A stretch of DNA of 64,000 nt from Drechslerella dactyloides (lineage: Eukaryota; Ascomycota; Orbiliomycetes; Orbiliales; Orbiliaceae), in NCBI GenBank assembly GCA_020064725.1, contig JAGTWJ010000019.1, positions 1,798,001 through 1,862,000 on the forward strand. Direction: 5' to 3'. Below the pieces are notes generated by a model. The model did no database searches. It saw nothing but the letters and a program-made list of their open reading frames with translations, and had not been told where the DNA came from. This document shows, in pieces, positions 45,964 through 57,147 of the stretch. The position numbers and the translations under genes were made by a program. The first letter of the stretch is position 1. Every line of letters starts with the position of its first letter.

Positions 45964-47023
45964 CTCCATATCAAGAGCGACTATACAGCACGGGGTGGCG
46001 CACCGGAGAGACAGACAGATAAGGAACCCAGGGATATATACTATACGTGCTACATATCTTACTGTGCCCTGGGGGTCCCAATCAATCAAACAATCAGTCA
46101 ATTCGGTTTCCAGGTCACGTTGAAACCAGCGCCTAACCAATCAGTCAACTGTGCTCGTCGGCGCGAGTCGGTGCCTCGGAAGCGTTTCATTATATAACCC
46201 CGAGCGCCGATATACACCGACGGGGAGGCTGAGCATGTGCAGCGCTGCCATTGTTTTTTTTCCTGTCCTTTCACAAGTAAATCTCGTTCCTCGTTCATCC
46301 ACACATGCATGACATGATCTGATTCTCTGTCGCGAAGGCAGGTCCACGTAATCCAGCAGCGATGGCACGGTGGGATAAAGTGTCTCTTTATCAGGGCGCA
46401 GCAGCCATTCCCTAACGGGGTCGTATAACGGTTCTGCGAGGTCCCTGCTGCCCGAGTTCGGATTAATTATACGAAGAACGACCCCGACCAGCCAATCAGC
46501 GCGCTGGCTGCGGTGGAAGACGGTCGCTTGGCGTCCCGACGTCCGAGGGCGGGTTTAGATGCAATACACGGCGAGGCAAAGCTTAGTTTATGCGGACCAG
46601 CGGTGTTTGGATGATAAGGTTTAAGGAGGCCAAACGGACGGCAAATCTCCAGCGAAGGCCTGAGAGCGTAAAGTTTTGCCAGCGTCTACATATACTGGCT
46701 GACTGCCCGAAGTAAGCATTCTGAAGGTATCCATTTTCGACTTTTCGACTAAGTTTAATCATCAGTATTTTTTTTTTTTTTTCTCTTGCGGACGACAGCC
46801 GGTTTCAGTTAGATCTACGAAGCTCGACGATTACGTCCCTGTTGTATAGCGTATCGCGACTTCCTGTTAGAGGTTTCCCAATTCCAATTGGCCTCGATTC
46901 TCAACACCGGCCACCTGGTAATAGCAGGCACGCGATAACAATCCGGATACGAATTCCATTGTTCTGGAATTTATAAGGTTTTCCAGGAGGAAGGAGACGA
47001 CGAAATATATATAGCTAGAAGAG
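45964..47023. other. 1.1-kb gap with T-rich tract
   Basis: No gene is supported. A run of 15 T lies at 46768-46782, about 240 bases before the RTA1-like start, and could be a promoter element. The left part holds the 3' end of the carrier transcript. Confidence 0.5.
46768..46782. repeat. Poly-T tract (15 T)
   Basis: An uninterrupted T run upstream of the RTA1-like gene. Such tracts often exclude nucleosomes in fungal promoters; that role is an inference here. Confidence 0.8.
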
Positions 47024-48573
47024 ATGGGGCTACTAGAAATTCGAGCTGGCGGTGGCGGTGAAAAGGGTACGTCGCCTCTGCACTACAACCCCCACAGCCG
47101 CAACAATTGCGAGTCATGAACATCATGAACGGTCAACTGAACTTTCAGCAGGGGACAGGTCGCTCTACCAATACGACCCGAGCGTGGCCATCACCGCCGT
47201 CGCGCTAGTCCTTTACGTAAGCACAATCACCTTCCCACCAGAATTGAATATCGCAACTCTCGACCTGCTGTAGACAAATCCAGCAGCCAAACACGAACGA
47301 AAATGCAAGCGTCGCCTAGCGCGTGTGCGAAACACGGACGTCTGGCGTGCGTCAAGACGTCTCCCGCTGTGCATATGTTAATTTTCCCCAACTACGATAT
47401 TCATATAATGTCAACCTATATGCCTGTACTAACGTAATGGCGTAACGTAATCACGCACGTATTATATGCATGCACAGACAATCACGACATTCACGCATTT
47501 CTTCCAATACTTCCGCTACCGAGCATGGTTCCTGACAGTCTTCCTGGTCGCGGGGCTGATGCAGACGCTCGGCTATCTCGCCCGCGTGTTCAGCGCGCGC
47601 GAGGTCACGAATCGCGGGCTGTACATTGGGCAGTTCACGCTGATTATCCTGGCGCCGATTCTGACGGCGGCCGGCGACTATGTTATATTGGGCAAGCTGC
47701 TCGAGCGGGTGCTGCCTGGCGGCCGGCATGCGAAGACGCTGGGGCTGCGGGCGCGATGGATCACTTGGATTTTCGTGTCGAGTGACATTTTCAGCTTTCT
47801 CATGCAGGGCATTGGTGCAGGGTGCGTACATGCCCACATTTATATTCATGCATACCACGATTACACTGCGATATTGGACTCGTGGAAGCGGCCTCTCCAG
47901 AGAGCTGCGACATACACAGAGTTACTGAATCGGGTGGACGAGTGAACATGCTGACAGGCGGTATTATGATGCAGGATTATTTCGGCCAATGTCAATGGCA
48001 ACGGCAATCTGGCGGCACAGGAGCGCGGCAGCCATATCGTGATGGCAGGCCTCATCGTCCAACTCGTCTTCTTCGGCTTCTTCACAGGTGCCGTCGTCCG
48101 GTTCGACCTGAAGACGCGCGCGGGGCGCCCGAACGCGAAGTGGCGGGTGATCGTGTACTGTCTTTACATCAGCTGCGCGTGCATCTTGGTACGTCGACTC
48201 ACCTCCACCCATTGTATTGACCCGAGACTATGCATTGTCGTTAAACCATACTTTATGACTTGATTGGCTGACGGGTATAATATCATAGATCCGGTCGATT
48301 TACCGGCTGATCGAGTTTGCGCAAGGCTGGACGGGATACCTCATGTCGCACGAGGTATATTTTTGGATCCTGGAGACGCTGCCAATGTTTATCTGTCTCG
48401 CCGTCTTCAACGTGTTCCACCCGGCGCAGCGGCTGCCGGACGAGAAGCCCGCCGGTGAGGAGATTGGCATGGCGGAGGGCGGTCACGGCCACGGCGTCAT
48501 GGAGCCGAACCAGAGCGCCGGTGGGTTCCAGAACGGCGGTGGGTATAACAGCAACTACCGCCAGCTCGACTAG
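47024..48573 (+). CDS. RTA1-like seven-helix membrane protein
   Basis: Five exons, 47024-47066, 47152-47216, 47478-47821, 47975-48188 and 48289-48573, join in phase and give about 316 residues. The body shows the RTA1-family layout of hydrophobic helices: PSVAITAVALVLY, WFLTVFLVAGLMQTLGY, LYIGQFTLIILAPILTAAGD, WIFVSSDIFSFLMQGIGAG, VMAGLIVQLVFFGFFTG and IVYCLYISCACIL, then RSIYRLIEFAQGWTGYL with HEVYFWILETLPMF. Family-typical LAPILTAA and LIEFAQGW are present. Members are lipid-translocation or stress-resistance membrane proteins of the fungal plasma membrane or ER. The cytosolic tail is Gly/His/Asn-rich. Intron 2 (261 nt) is unusually long, and a TGCATGCA palindrome sits just before its acceptor. 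The exon 2 acceptor has an equally good alternative three bases upstream. Confidence 0.9.
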
Positions 48574-50892
48574 ACGGCCTTTATAGAGGTATACATGCAC
48601 GCATTCACGATAGGGTTGATTGATTGATTAGTTGTGAGGCTCGGTGGCGGGGCGGCTCGTTGATTAGATGGGATTAACTTCAGATAGATTCCCTCGGCTG
48701 TTGGCGTTGGCCCGGATGATTGTTGATTCCTACGCGGCTGCGATTTTTAAAATTTTGCGCTTTTGTCTCATTTTCGTTAATAAAAATTTCGGGTTGGCTG
48801 GATTGTAAGATTCATCATGTCGGCTGGTTGGTTTCGATTTAAATTTCCATAGATAGCATCTCGGCAAGGAAAGAAAAATAAATACGCATACATGTGGGTA
48901 ATTTGTATTAGTATTCCATTCGCTTGCATAATGTTGGTCACGCAATATTCCGCACAAAAGATGCCGGCAATTCACAAATGCAAACGCCTGACAAAGAAAC
49001 TCGATACTTCTCTTGATGCAGACTTCCCGTGTGTGTATCAGTAAATGGCGCGCCACGCAGCCAACGTTGCACTTGGACTGCCGAGACAGCGGCCAAGACT
49101 GCGTATCTGCATATGGACTGAAATTTTCCCGAGAAACGAAACATTCCTTACAAACGTCAACGTAGGCATCGAAGGCGCAAGAATCGACGGCGCCCACTCG
49201 TATACGCACACATACTTGTGCGGAGACAGACTTACTTACATACCCACCGGGCGTATGTACATCCTACGTATGCACATGTCTATCGATCTGCTAAGAATAG
49301 TACATACGGTGAGCACAGCAGGCCACAAGCTTAACGTTAGTAAGACTGTGTTAAAGCTGAAAGGGGGCCCAGCTTTCTTGGGTTAGACTTGGCCCCTCCC
49401 TGCCAATATCGTCGTTCTTTCTATAGGGGGAGAAAGCTTAGCAGGCGGCCAGCCAACCAGAAACAAAATTACGTCGGGCGTGGATGGGCAGGAGCAGAAA
49501 AGCACCGCACGGCAGTTCGCACCTCGAATGCACTGGCAGTATCCCCGTTCGGCGGGTTTCTAAATTGAAGCAGCAGCTCGAGGCTGTGATGGGTGTTTAT
49601 TCTCGACTTGCTGTGTTTGGAAGGCAGCTGACCCTGCTGTGCTCGTCTGCTTGCCTGCTTGCCTCCCTGCGTGCTTGCTTGGTGGTGAAATATGCACAGT
49701 TGCAATTGTGCATGTCTGCTTGCCCACTGGATAGGTAGTAAAGTAATATATTGAATGCACCGAGGGCCGCAAGGAGGAGGGCCCGAAAAGCACTCGACAC
49801 AGCCAGAGGAAATGACGAAACATGCTAGCACGGCTGGTTGGCATCCCGCTCTAATTTTAATTTTCCTTTCGCGTTCTGCCCACCCGCGGCCCAACGCGGC
49901 ATAGTGCCTGCATCTGATGGATTCGAGGCTCGTTTTGATCCCTCCGATCGTCGATGGGCGCGCCGGACGACGGGGACCAACATTTTCGCCTTGCCTGGCG
50001 CATTTTGCAGGCCGGTGATCAGAATCGTATTTGGGAGAAGCAATGTGCGGGGGGGAATTTGCGGTCTGCACATGCACAAAGAAGAAAGCAAAAAGGTCGA
50101 GAAGAGTCTGTTCCGCTCCACTGAACACTGCTATATCGGATCAACTGTGGTTTCCAATGCGGATGTGGAAGTGCTGCATGCAGTCCGCACTTGGCAGTCG
50201 CATTCGACTGTCTCGCTCGCGTCGCAGACGGGGGAATAAGCTTGACGGCAGAAGGAAAATAACGTTGGGAGTCAGTCTGTCAGCCTGCAGACGAACAGCA
50301 GGCCCGCTGCTCGCTCGAAAACTCTGTCTGTCTGCAAAAGCTAGTTAGCTCCTTAGCTGGCTAGCTTGAAGAAGTGCCGTCGTTCGGGTCTGCCCTTCGA
50401 GACAGCAAGGGCTAACGCGACGGGGCAATTGGATGAGATGGCTTTGAAGGGGGCTGAGATCCGAGCGGGCGGGCAGCCGTCGCAGTTGCTTTTTCGCGCA
50501 TGCAAGCCCGGCAATCCGGGGTGGTGTGAGACGCGATGATTACTGTCGGTCGTGACTGAGCACTGGGTGGTTACTCACCAAGAGAGCAATAGCGTGTGCG
50601 AGTCGACTGCGCTTTTGCCTGGCCGCCGGGCTTGGTGTAACTCTGGAAATGAAGGGCGAGCAATTTGGTATATAAAGCATATTGCCTCCGCCGGCCTCGG
50701 ACTTCTCCTCCTCCTCCTCAGCCCTTGTTATATAAGCCCTGCCTGCCCGCCATTCGAGCTTTCTCCTCCCTCGATCCAAAACTCTCCTCCTCGATTCAAT
50801 TCGCATCTGATATCAAGTCGTTCGAACCACTACCCTGTTAATTGTAAAACCCACTGTACTCTACGTATTCTTCGTTTCATCCACCAGCCAAA
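48574..50892. other. 2.3-kb gap
   Basis: No gene is supported. Long minus-strand frames (up to 219 codons at 50128-49469) have no recognisable motif or splice partner. TGCATGCA lies at 50175. The last 250 bases are the promoter and leader of the GPI-protein gene. Confidence 0.5.
50669..50736 (+). promoter_or_regulatory. TATA-type core promoter of the GPI-protein gene
   Basis: Two TATA-like boxes occur upstream of the start at 50893: TATATAAAG at 50669-50677 and TATATAAG at 50729-50736. A CTC-repeat pyrimidine tract lies between them and a C/T-rich leader follows, as is common for strongly expressed fungal genes. Confidence 0.55.
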
Positions 50893-51689
50893 ATGCAGAT
50901 CAAGGCTCTCATCATCGCCTCCCTGGCCTCCTACGCCAGCGCCGCTGCCGTCGATAACGAGAAGCGCCAGTGAGTATAATCATCCAGCGACGCGATATTT
51001 CGCCGACCCGTATGCCCGGACTTCGCTAACGTGCAATTGCCTTCGCTAGGTTCTCGATCCCTCCCGAAGCCGCCTCTGCCCTCAGTGACCTCCCCGGCGC
51101 TCTCAGCGGCTTCAACTCAATCATCGGAACTGCCGCCGGTGGTTTTGGCTCGATCATCGCTCAGGCTGGCAGTCTCTTCGCCGCTATCGCCACCGAGCTC
51201 CCGCCGTCAGTTATCTCTCAGCTCCAGTCGCAGGTCGCCACGCTCAGGACAGAGGACGCACCGGCCTTCTATTCATCCGTCCTCGCCCAGCTGCCTCCTG
51301 ATGTCCGGGCCTCGCTCAGCGACTTTGCGGCTTCCATCACCGCTGAGCTTCCCACCGGCACCAACGCTGCCCCCACCACTGCCCCCACCACCGGAGCCAT
51401 CACCACCGGCTCCATTCCAACCCAAACCGGCGCTGGTGCCACGACCCGTGCTCCCTCGACCGGTCCTGCCTCGTCCGGCGCTCCCTCGTCCGGCGTCACC
51501 TCGGCTGGTGGTAGCAGGTCCACCTCTGGCGGCAGCCAGACCGTCGCCGGAGGGGCCAGCGGAACCAGCTCTGGCCCTGGTGCTTCGGGCACAAATGGTG
51601 CTTCGAACGCAAACGCAGCTTCCCGCAGCTACGTTGGTTACAGCTTTGTGGCTGCTGCCGCTGTCCTCGGTGTCGCCCTCGCCTTGTAA
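50893..51689 (+). CDS. Ser/Thr-rich GPI-anchored cell-wall protein
   Basis: Two exons, 50893-50969 and 51050-51689, give about 238 residues. The start MQIKALIIASLASYASAA is a clear signal peptide, followed by a possible Kex2 site (EKR). The middle, about residues 27-125, is Ala/Leu-rich and helical with repeated LP and S-D-x-A-A elements (ALSDLPGALSGF, SLSDFAASI). The rest is Thr/Ser/Gly/Pro-rich with many potential O-glycosylation sites (APTTAPTTGAITTG). The C-terminus ends in a short hydrophobic stretch (YSFVAAAAVLGVALAL) preceded by small residues, the usual GPI-attachment pattern. It should be exported and linked to the plasma membrane or wall. The intron (80 nt) has a CTAAC branch motif. 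A second long frame over exon 2 is Pro/Ser-rich but lacks a signal peptide and is a shadow. Confidence 0.88.
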
Positions 51690-52892
51690 GCGTGTCGGTA
51701 TCCGAAGTATACGGTCGTCTTGGGTTCGATGTTGCCGAAGTGTGGCTTTTGGTTAACCTTGGTGCAACATGGTCGCGGGACGAGTAGCTAGATTCAAAAA
51801 GTTGACGTGCACGAGATCAAGTTTTACTTTTTTATTCACGCCTCTCCAGTATTGCTGGATGACGGACATGTTTTCGCTTGCGGTGCGACTGTGCTGCAGC
51901 TGTATTATTTTTTGTAACGGTATATTTTTCTTCTCACGCGTTTCTTTTCCGGCTGCTGGAGTTTCCTGTTTTCTGGGTGCTGTTTCCCAGCTTGTGCTGT
52001 ACACTAGAGTCAGCTGCGCTCAATGGCAAAGACATTAATACAGATCGAATGGCATCGGTTGCCCTGCGCGCGAGCGGCTGCCCCGTCGCGCAGGCAGATG
52101 CGAGGCAACCGAAATCTTCCATAAGAACTTAGAAGTTTAAGCTTGGCGTGTGATTGTGGGGAGATGTGCTGCGTTGGCGCTGTTGGATTTAATCTCGCGA
52201 GCAGCAGCTGAGGATGGTAAACGCTCGCGATGGGTGTAAATTGCAACGGCCGTGATGCATGCGTCTCCGCGAGCTGTCGGTGTCGCGCTCGAACGGGTGA
52301 TTTCATCTTGCTTCTAGAAAGAGAAGGGAGGACAGGCTAGCGGATCGTCTCTAACGCAGGTACTGACTGGGCCGCGGAACATTGCTCCCGCCGTCACAGA
52401 AGCTCGCACGTTCGTTTGCGTCGCTGTCACATCGAGCTGACGGATTCTCTCGAGCGGGCCTCGCGGGACCTGCCCGATGGAGTCGCGTGCTGTGGTTAGC
52501 TACCTGCACTAGCCTGCTTGTCTGGAGTACTGACGGTGCAATCCATGATCTTGTCTTGTCATATTGCCTGGGCGTGGATGCACGTTTGCTCGCGGGTGAG
52601 GTTACAGGAGAAAGGGTCCAGTGCCAATGGTGGTCGTTGATTTAAGTGATCCTGTCGGTCGAGTGTTCCCCAGTCCAGTCGCCCAATTGGGATGCAATGT
52701 CCCCTCACCGCCGCCTGCCTGCTTGCCCGTAGACCGTCCGTCCTCCAGCCAGCCAGCAAGCCAAACCGTCAGCCAGCCCCTTACTCAGCTGCCGTCCTTC
52801 CATCTCCATTCTCCAGGTCAACGGACGCCCTCGGTCGACAGATATCATCACCGGTGTTCGTTTCTGTTTTGAGTCGGGCTGGAGAACGAGCG
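51690..52892. other. 1.2-kb gap
   Basis: No gene is supported. The stretch holds the 3' UTR of the GPI-protein gene and the promoter of the next gene, which has a repeated CAGCCAGC motif at about 52748-52780. Confidence 0.5.
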
Positions 52893-54340
52893 ATGGCTTC
52901 GGATAATGGTGACGACAGTCGACTGGCCTCCCCGCCGCTATCTCAGCGGATACCAATCGCACGACTCGAGCTGTCGTCGAAGAACGGCACCCCGGTGAAC
53001 GACGAGCTGGACGGTAAGCCCTCTGCCCTTCCCCCTACGATCCATCATATTCTCAGCATCAGTCCGTATATTCACCTCGTATAATCTGGAGGCTCTGCTA
53101 ACGTGTACGCGGTCGTGATGCAGCCTACTCGAAAGCCCTGCTCGTCGAGTTCTCCTGGTCCGACCTCTCCCCGCCACCACCACCCAACAAAATCACCACC
53201 TACACGCTCGAATGGGACGAAAAGCCCATCGTGCTGCCCATCCTCGAGGAGCAGCGCTGGGAATGGGACGCCCCGATCGAAGTCCCCCAGGAGATCACCT
53301 TTGACGGCACTAAGCTCGCTGACCGCCCGACCCCCACCGAGGACGAGGATACCGTCATGCTCATCGCCCTCATCCCCGGCACCGTCCCGCACATCTCAAA
53401 GGTCTACCTACGGCAGAAGCACTCGCCCACAGCCCCGCCGGCGCCGTCTCTCGAAGACCCCTACGACGCCCACGCGCCGCTCGAGATCCCTGTCAAGACG
53501 CTCCCGCATACGTACCCGCTGTCGTCCGAGTTCCTCGGCGCGAACTACCGGTACATTGCCGACCTCATCCTCGCCGACGTGGAGACCTCGGGCACCAAGA
53601 CGCGCGGCAGCAAGCGCGGGATCCTGCACACCGTGTTCGCCGTGCGTCGGCTGGAGGACATTGACGCCCGGCTGAACTCGAGTTCGAAATCCGGCCACGC
53701 ACGCAGCAGCACCAAGCACCTGACCGAGGAGAAGCGCTGGATCGAAGACGAGTTTGAGATCTCGCTCGAGCGTCTCGCGCAGGCCCGGCCCGCAGCTGCA
53801 GCGGCAGCGGCAACAGCCGCATCACCCTCCGCGGACCACACTGCCGGCAACAGCAACAGCAGTACCGTCCACAACACCGCCAACAACAACGGCGCGACCC
53901 CCACCATCAAGAGCGCCATATCCGACACCCCGACGTCGCCGACGGCCACGGCGAAAGAGTGGACTTCGCAGGCGACCCTCGCATCCACAAGCCTCGGCCA
54001 CCGCTACGACGACCCGCCGGTGCCCTGGCCCACGTCGCCAACCCCGAGGTACCCGGCCGGCGCGTACCAGCCGAGCGTGGGTAGCACCACGGTAAAGGCG
54101 ACCTCGCCGCTGCTACCGCAGCAGCAGGACGGGATCAAGGCCATCCCCCCGCCGCCGGCGGTAATCGCGGCGCCCACGGCGTCAGTACAGGGGTTGGGTC
54201 TCGTGCGCGGGTTCGAAGGGCTGGGTGTCAAGGATGAGATGCGAGTGGTGACAAACCTACCCAGCGGCGACGCCGACGAGGATGACGATGAGGACTTGTT
54301 CCAGCTACCGATCAGCCCGCGGGGTACCCAACAATTTTAG
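52893..54340 (+). CDS. Unknown 445-residue protein with conserved-looking N-terminal domain
   Basis: Two exons, 52893-53013 and 53124-54340, join in phase (intron 110 nt with CTAAC) and give about 445 residues. Residues 41-200 look globular: LLVEFSWSDLSPPPP, TLEWDEKPIVLPILEEQRW, then a proline-rich insert and PLSSEFLGANYRYIADLIL, RRLEDIDARL and KRWIEDEFEISLERLAQA. The rest is Ala/Ser/Thr/Pro/Asn-rich and disordered, ending in an acidic DADEDDDEDLF motif. There is no signal peptide or membrane segment. I recognise no family. G+C and third-position bias are strong and typical of an expressed gene. Confidence 0.75.
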
Positions 54341-55186
54341 TTGGTATATAAGTATACGTATGGCGATGTGTATACGGATGGTCAGCGGGTGGCGACGGCA
54401 TACGCGCATCGGTCCGGTTGGCATTGTAATGAAGTCGTGATGGAGCATGAACAGGCCGCCGCCGCACGGCATTTAAATCATAGCAGTCATTTTTCTTCCT
54501 TATTTTATTCATTTATTGTATGTATCTTGGATGGATGTAGCAAGCGATCGATTTTATCATACGGATGCATAGACACCAAAATTTCTCAGTTGACGGAATC
54601 AATTAGCCGATATTTAATGCATACGTGGATATTTCTACCAGATGGTATACTGGTACTATAGTATATATATACTAGTAGCCTTACATATACTAATGCTGTC
54701 ATGGTCGCCGGTCAGGGGGTGCAAACAGCTCTCGCTGTCCGATAGGCTCTAAATTTGATAAATAACTGGAAGGGTACGGGTTTATATCTATGGAAGGCTT
54801 GTATTTGCGACTTGTAGATTTTGTACATAAGTTGGGACACTGACATAAGAATTATACATGGTAGGTAGCTAGCTACGTCGTACATGCATGATATCATAGA
54901 TACATTGAATAGACAAAGGAAATGGGCGGTAAAGAGCGTGGTGTACGATGATGCGTGTGGTAACAAATGAAATATAGGAACGAGTGACTGAGTGAGCGAA
55001 TGAGTGATTGGTATCGTAGTGGTCGTTACATATACATTGCATATCCACCTCTTTCGACTTAGCGGTGCACAACATCCATCTGTGCATGTCTGGATAGTTG
55101 CAAGCAGGCAGCTGAGTTATTTATTTCCCTGGCCATAGACGTATCGTAACGTCATATCATGATATCATGCATCTTTCATATATTCA

Positions 55187-55234
55187 ATCCATATCCATAT
55201 CCATATCCATATCCATATCCATATTCATATTCAT
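55187..55234. repeat. Hexanucleotide microsatellite (ATCCAT)n
   Basis: About eight copies of a six-base unit, the last two degenerate (ATTCAT), lie in the intergenic region. Confidence 0.9.
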
Positions 55235-55303
55235 AAACCTGTAAGTGTAGTGCATTGACCACTTCGAGGCGGGGGCCGTCAGAAGTAGTTAGCGTGCGGT
55301 AAA

Positions 55304-55324
55304 TATCGTATCGTATCGTATCGT
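55304..55324. repeat. Pentanucleotide microsatellite (TATCG)n
   Basis: Just over four tandem copies of a five-base unit. Degenerate copies continue to about 55360. Confidence 0.85.
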
Positions 55325-55422
55325 GCGTATCATGTCGTGGTATCTATCATATCGTGTCGTGCACGTGAAAACGTAGACTTTGCGTCGTGACTTCGTGATT
55401 TGAATGGCTTTCGTAATTTAAG

Positions 55423-55470
55423 CGTTCGTTCGTTAACTCCGTTCCGTCGTCTGGTTCGTTCGTTCGTTCG
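55423..55470. repeat. Tetranucleotide (CGTT)n tracts
   Basis: Two short CGTT runs, 55423-55434 and 55453-55470, separated by unrelated bases. Confidence 0.8.
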
Positions 55471-55752
55471 TCCGTGCGACGCAGCGTGTTGCAGCGCTAT
55501 TGGCGTACAGCGCTAGTAGACACTGTCGCCTCGGTCGAATCGAACGTTACCGGTGCAGTTTCGGGTCGTAAGAATCGTAAATCGTGCCTGCGAACCGGCG
55601 CTCGAGGAAAATCCATATCGGCGCGATGGATATATCGCCGTCGAGCGCTGTCGGTTGCTGGCGCGAGTCATGCCTGCTGGTTGACCGGGGCCAATTGGCA
55701 GGGATAGGGAAGTAATGGGGGAGCGAGTGGCTTGTGAGAATTGAATTGCGCC

Positions 55753-55929
55753 TCAGTAGTAGGTGTACACGTCGTCGTCCTCATCGTCGTGATCTGGGCG
55801 GACGCCGCAGGCGCAGAGGAGACAGGAGAAGATGAGGCATGCGAAGAGGGTGAGGCCCTTTGCGCGGCGACTGGACGCTGAGTCGAAGGAGCGCAAGCTG
55901 CGCGGTCTTTTCTCGTACAAGGAAGACAT
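55753..55929 (-). CDS. Small 58-residue single-pass membrane protein
   Basis: A minus-strand frame of 59 codons starts at ATG 55929 and stops at 55753. The N-terminus is basic and Ser-rich (MSSLYEKRPRSLRSFDSA). It is followed by one hydrophobic segment with several cysteines (LTLFACLIFSCLLCACG, residues 30-46) and an acidic tail ending HDDEDDDVYTYY. The basic-hydrophobic-acidic order predicts a single-pass protein. The sequence around it is non-coding, codon third positions are mostly G or C, and the start is followed by good codon bias. I recognise no family; function unknown. Confidence 0.65.
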   Translation of the reverse strand: MSSLYEKRPRSLRSFDSASSRRAKGLTLFACLIFSCLLCACGVRPDHDDEDDDVYTYY

Positions 55930-57147
55930 TTTAGAGGTGGTTTTGGACCGTATGATTATAGCGGGTTATTAGGAGAGTAGGGGAGAGGTATAATCGATAG
56001 TGTAGGGTAGATGGTATGTGAGAGCGGTGGTGGTCGAGGTCGAAAGATTGTAGATAGAGATTGGGGTGATGAATATATAAGTCTATCAGAGTATGAATGT
56101 TCTGATGCTATGCTGGCTTAAGGGGGATCGCGGTATGCAATGGCTGTACGCTGGTATCAGACTTGCCGCCACTTCGCGATCGGAATGTAAAACTGTACCT
56201 GCAAAGAGTTGGTGGATGGAGATGATCGGTGAATAGATGGAGAAAAAGGGCCTTTTATAACGGAATCAAAGGGATTTATACATATGTACAGCTGTGCATA
56301 CGCATATATTAAATTTCCTGGGAATTCTGCTGATGCAATGCAAGGCACGATCCGACTGGGCTCATTGATTTAATTAATCTTACCCCGCCTTACAGCAGCA
56401 GCAGTGTGTCTGCATGCATGCCCATCGAAGTATCTCCAGGCCGAGAGTTAGAAGTTGCAATGCAGCGTACGGACAGTGCATAACCACTGTGCCGTGCGCG
56501 GACCATGCGTGGCCGCGACCGTCCTATCATGTACCAGACCAAATCTTGCCTGCCTGTCCTGCTTTGCTTACTGCAGTGTCAGGCAGAATTAAAAACTCCG
56601 GCCGGGCACATTCCAGACGTGCCGTCGTGGCCAAGTCCGCGAGACTGTGATGCAATGCCCCTGCAATGCCCCTCCATCCACCCGTCCATTGCATCGCCAT
56701 TCCTGCCAGCGGACGATGAGCAGGGCATCTTGATCAAAGACCGGGAAATCTGGAAACTGGAAATTGTGGTGTTTGTCCCCTGGAGGCGTGCGTTGCGTGT
56801 TGCAGGCGGCCAATTGCAGGGGCCCGATTTCGGGCCTGGCAAATCGCTGGTCGCCACGCAGGAAAACAAGCTTAGCAATCCCCATCCGCCCACCAGGTCT
56901 CAAAATTCTGCTTCCCGTCATCGCAGCCTGACGACAAGCGAAAAATGCAACTGCCCATCCACCCAGCTCTGGCACTAGGACGCAGACGACTCCGACGGGA
57001 AGTAATACGTGGTCGACGTGGACCCAGCAGCCGCTGTCGTGGCCAGCTAGCTAGCTCCCGCTGCTACAGCTCGCCTCATCTCCCTGCTGCCGACGGCAAC
57101 CGCGGGATCGAATCAAATTCCTCGATCATCATCCAAACGTACGAAGG
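55930..57147. other. 1.2-kb gap
   Basis: No gene is supported. The left part is probably the promoter of the small membrane protein and the right part the NAR1 promoter. TGCATGCA occurs at 56411. Confidence 0.5.

Larger units (their letters stand above)
54341..55752. other. 1.4-kb gap with microsatellites
   Basis: No gene is supported. The left part is A+T-rich. Three short tandem arrays lie in the right part (55187, 55304, 55423 onwards). Confidence 0.5.

Noticed and set aside
49469..50128. 219-codon minus-strand open frame
   Set aside because: Composition is that of random non-coding sequence, several overlapping frames of similar quality exist, and no motif is seen.
51031..51756. 241-codon Pro/Ser-rich frame overlapping the GPI protein
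   Set aside because: It lacks a signal peptide; the other frame has a signal peptide, an intron with a branch site, and a GPI tail.
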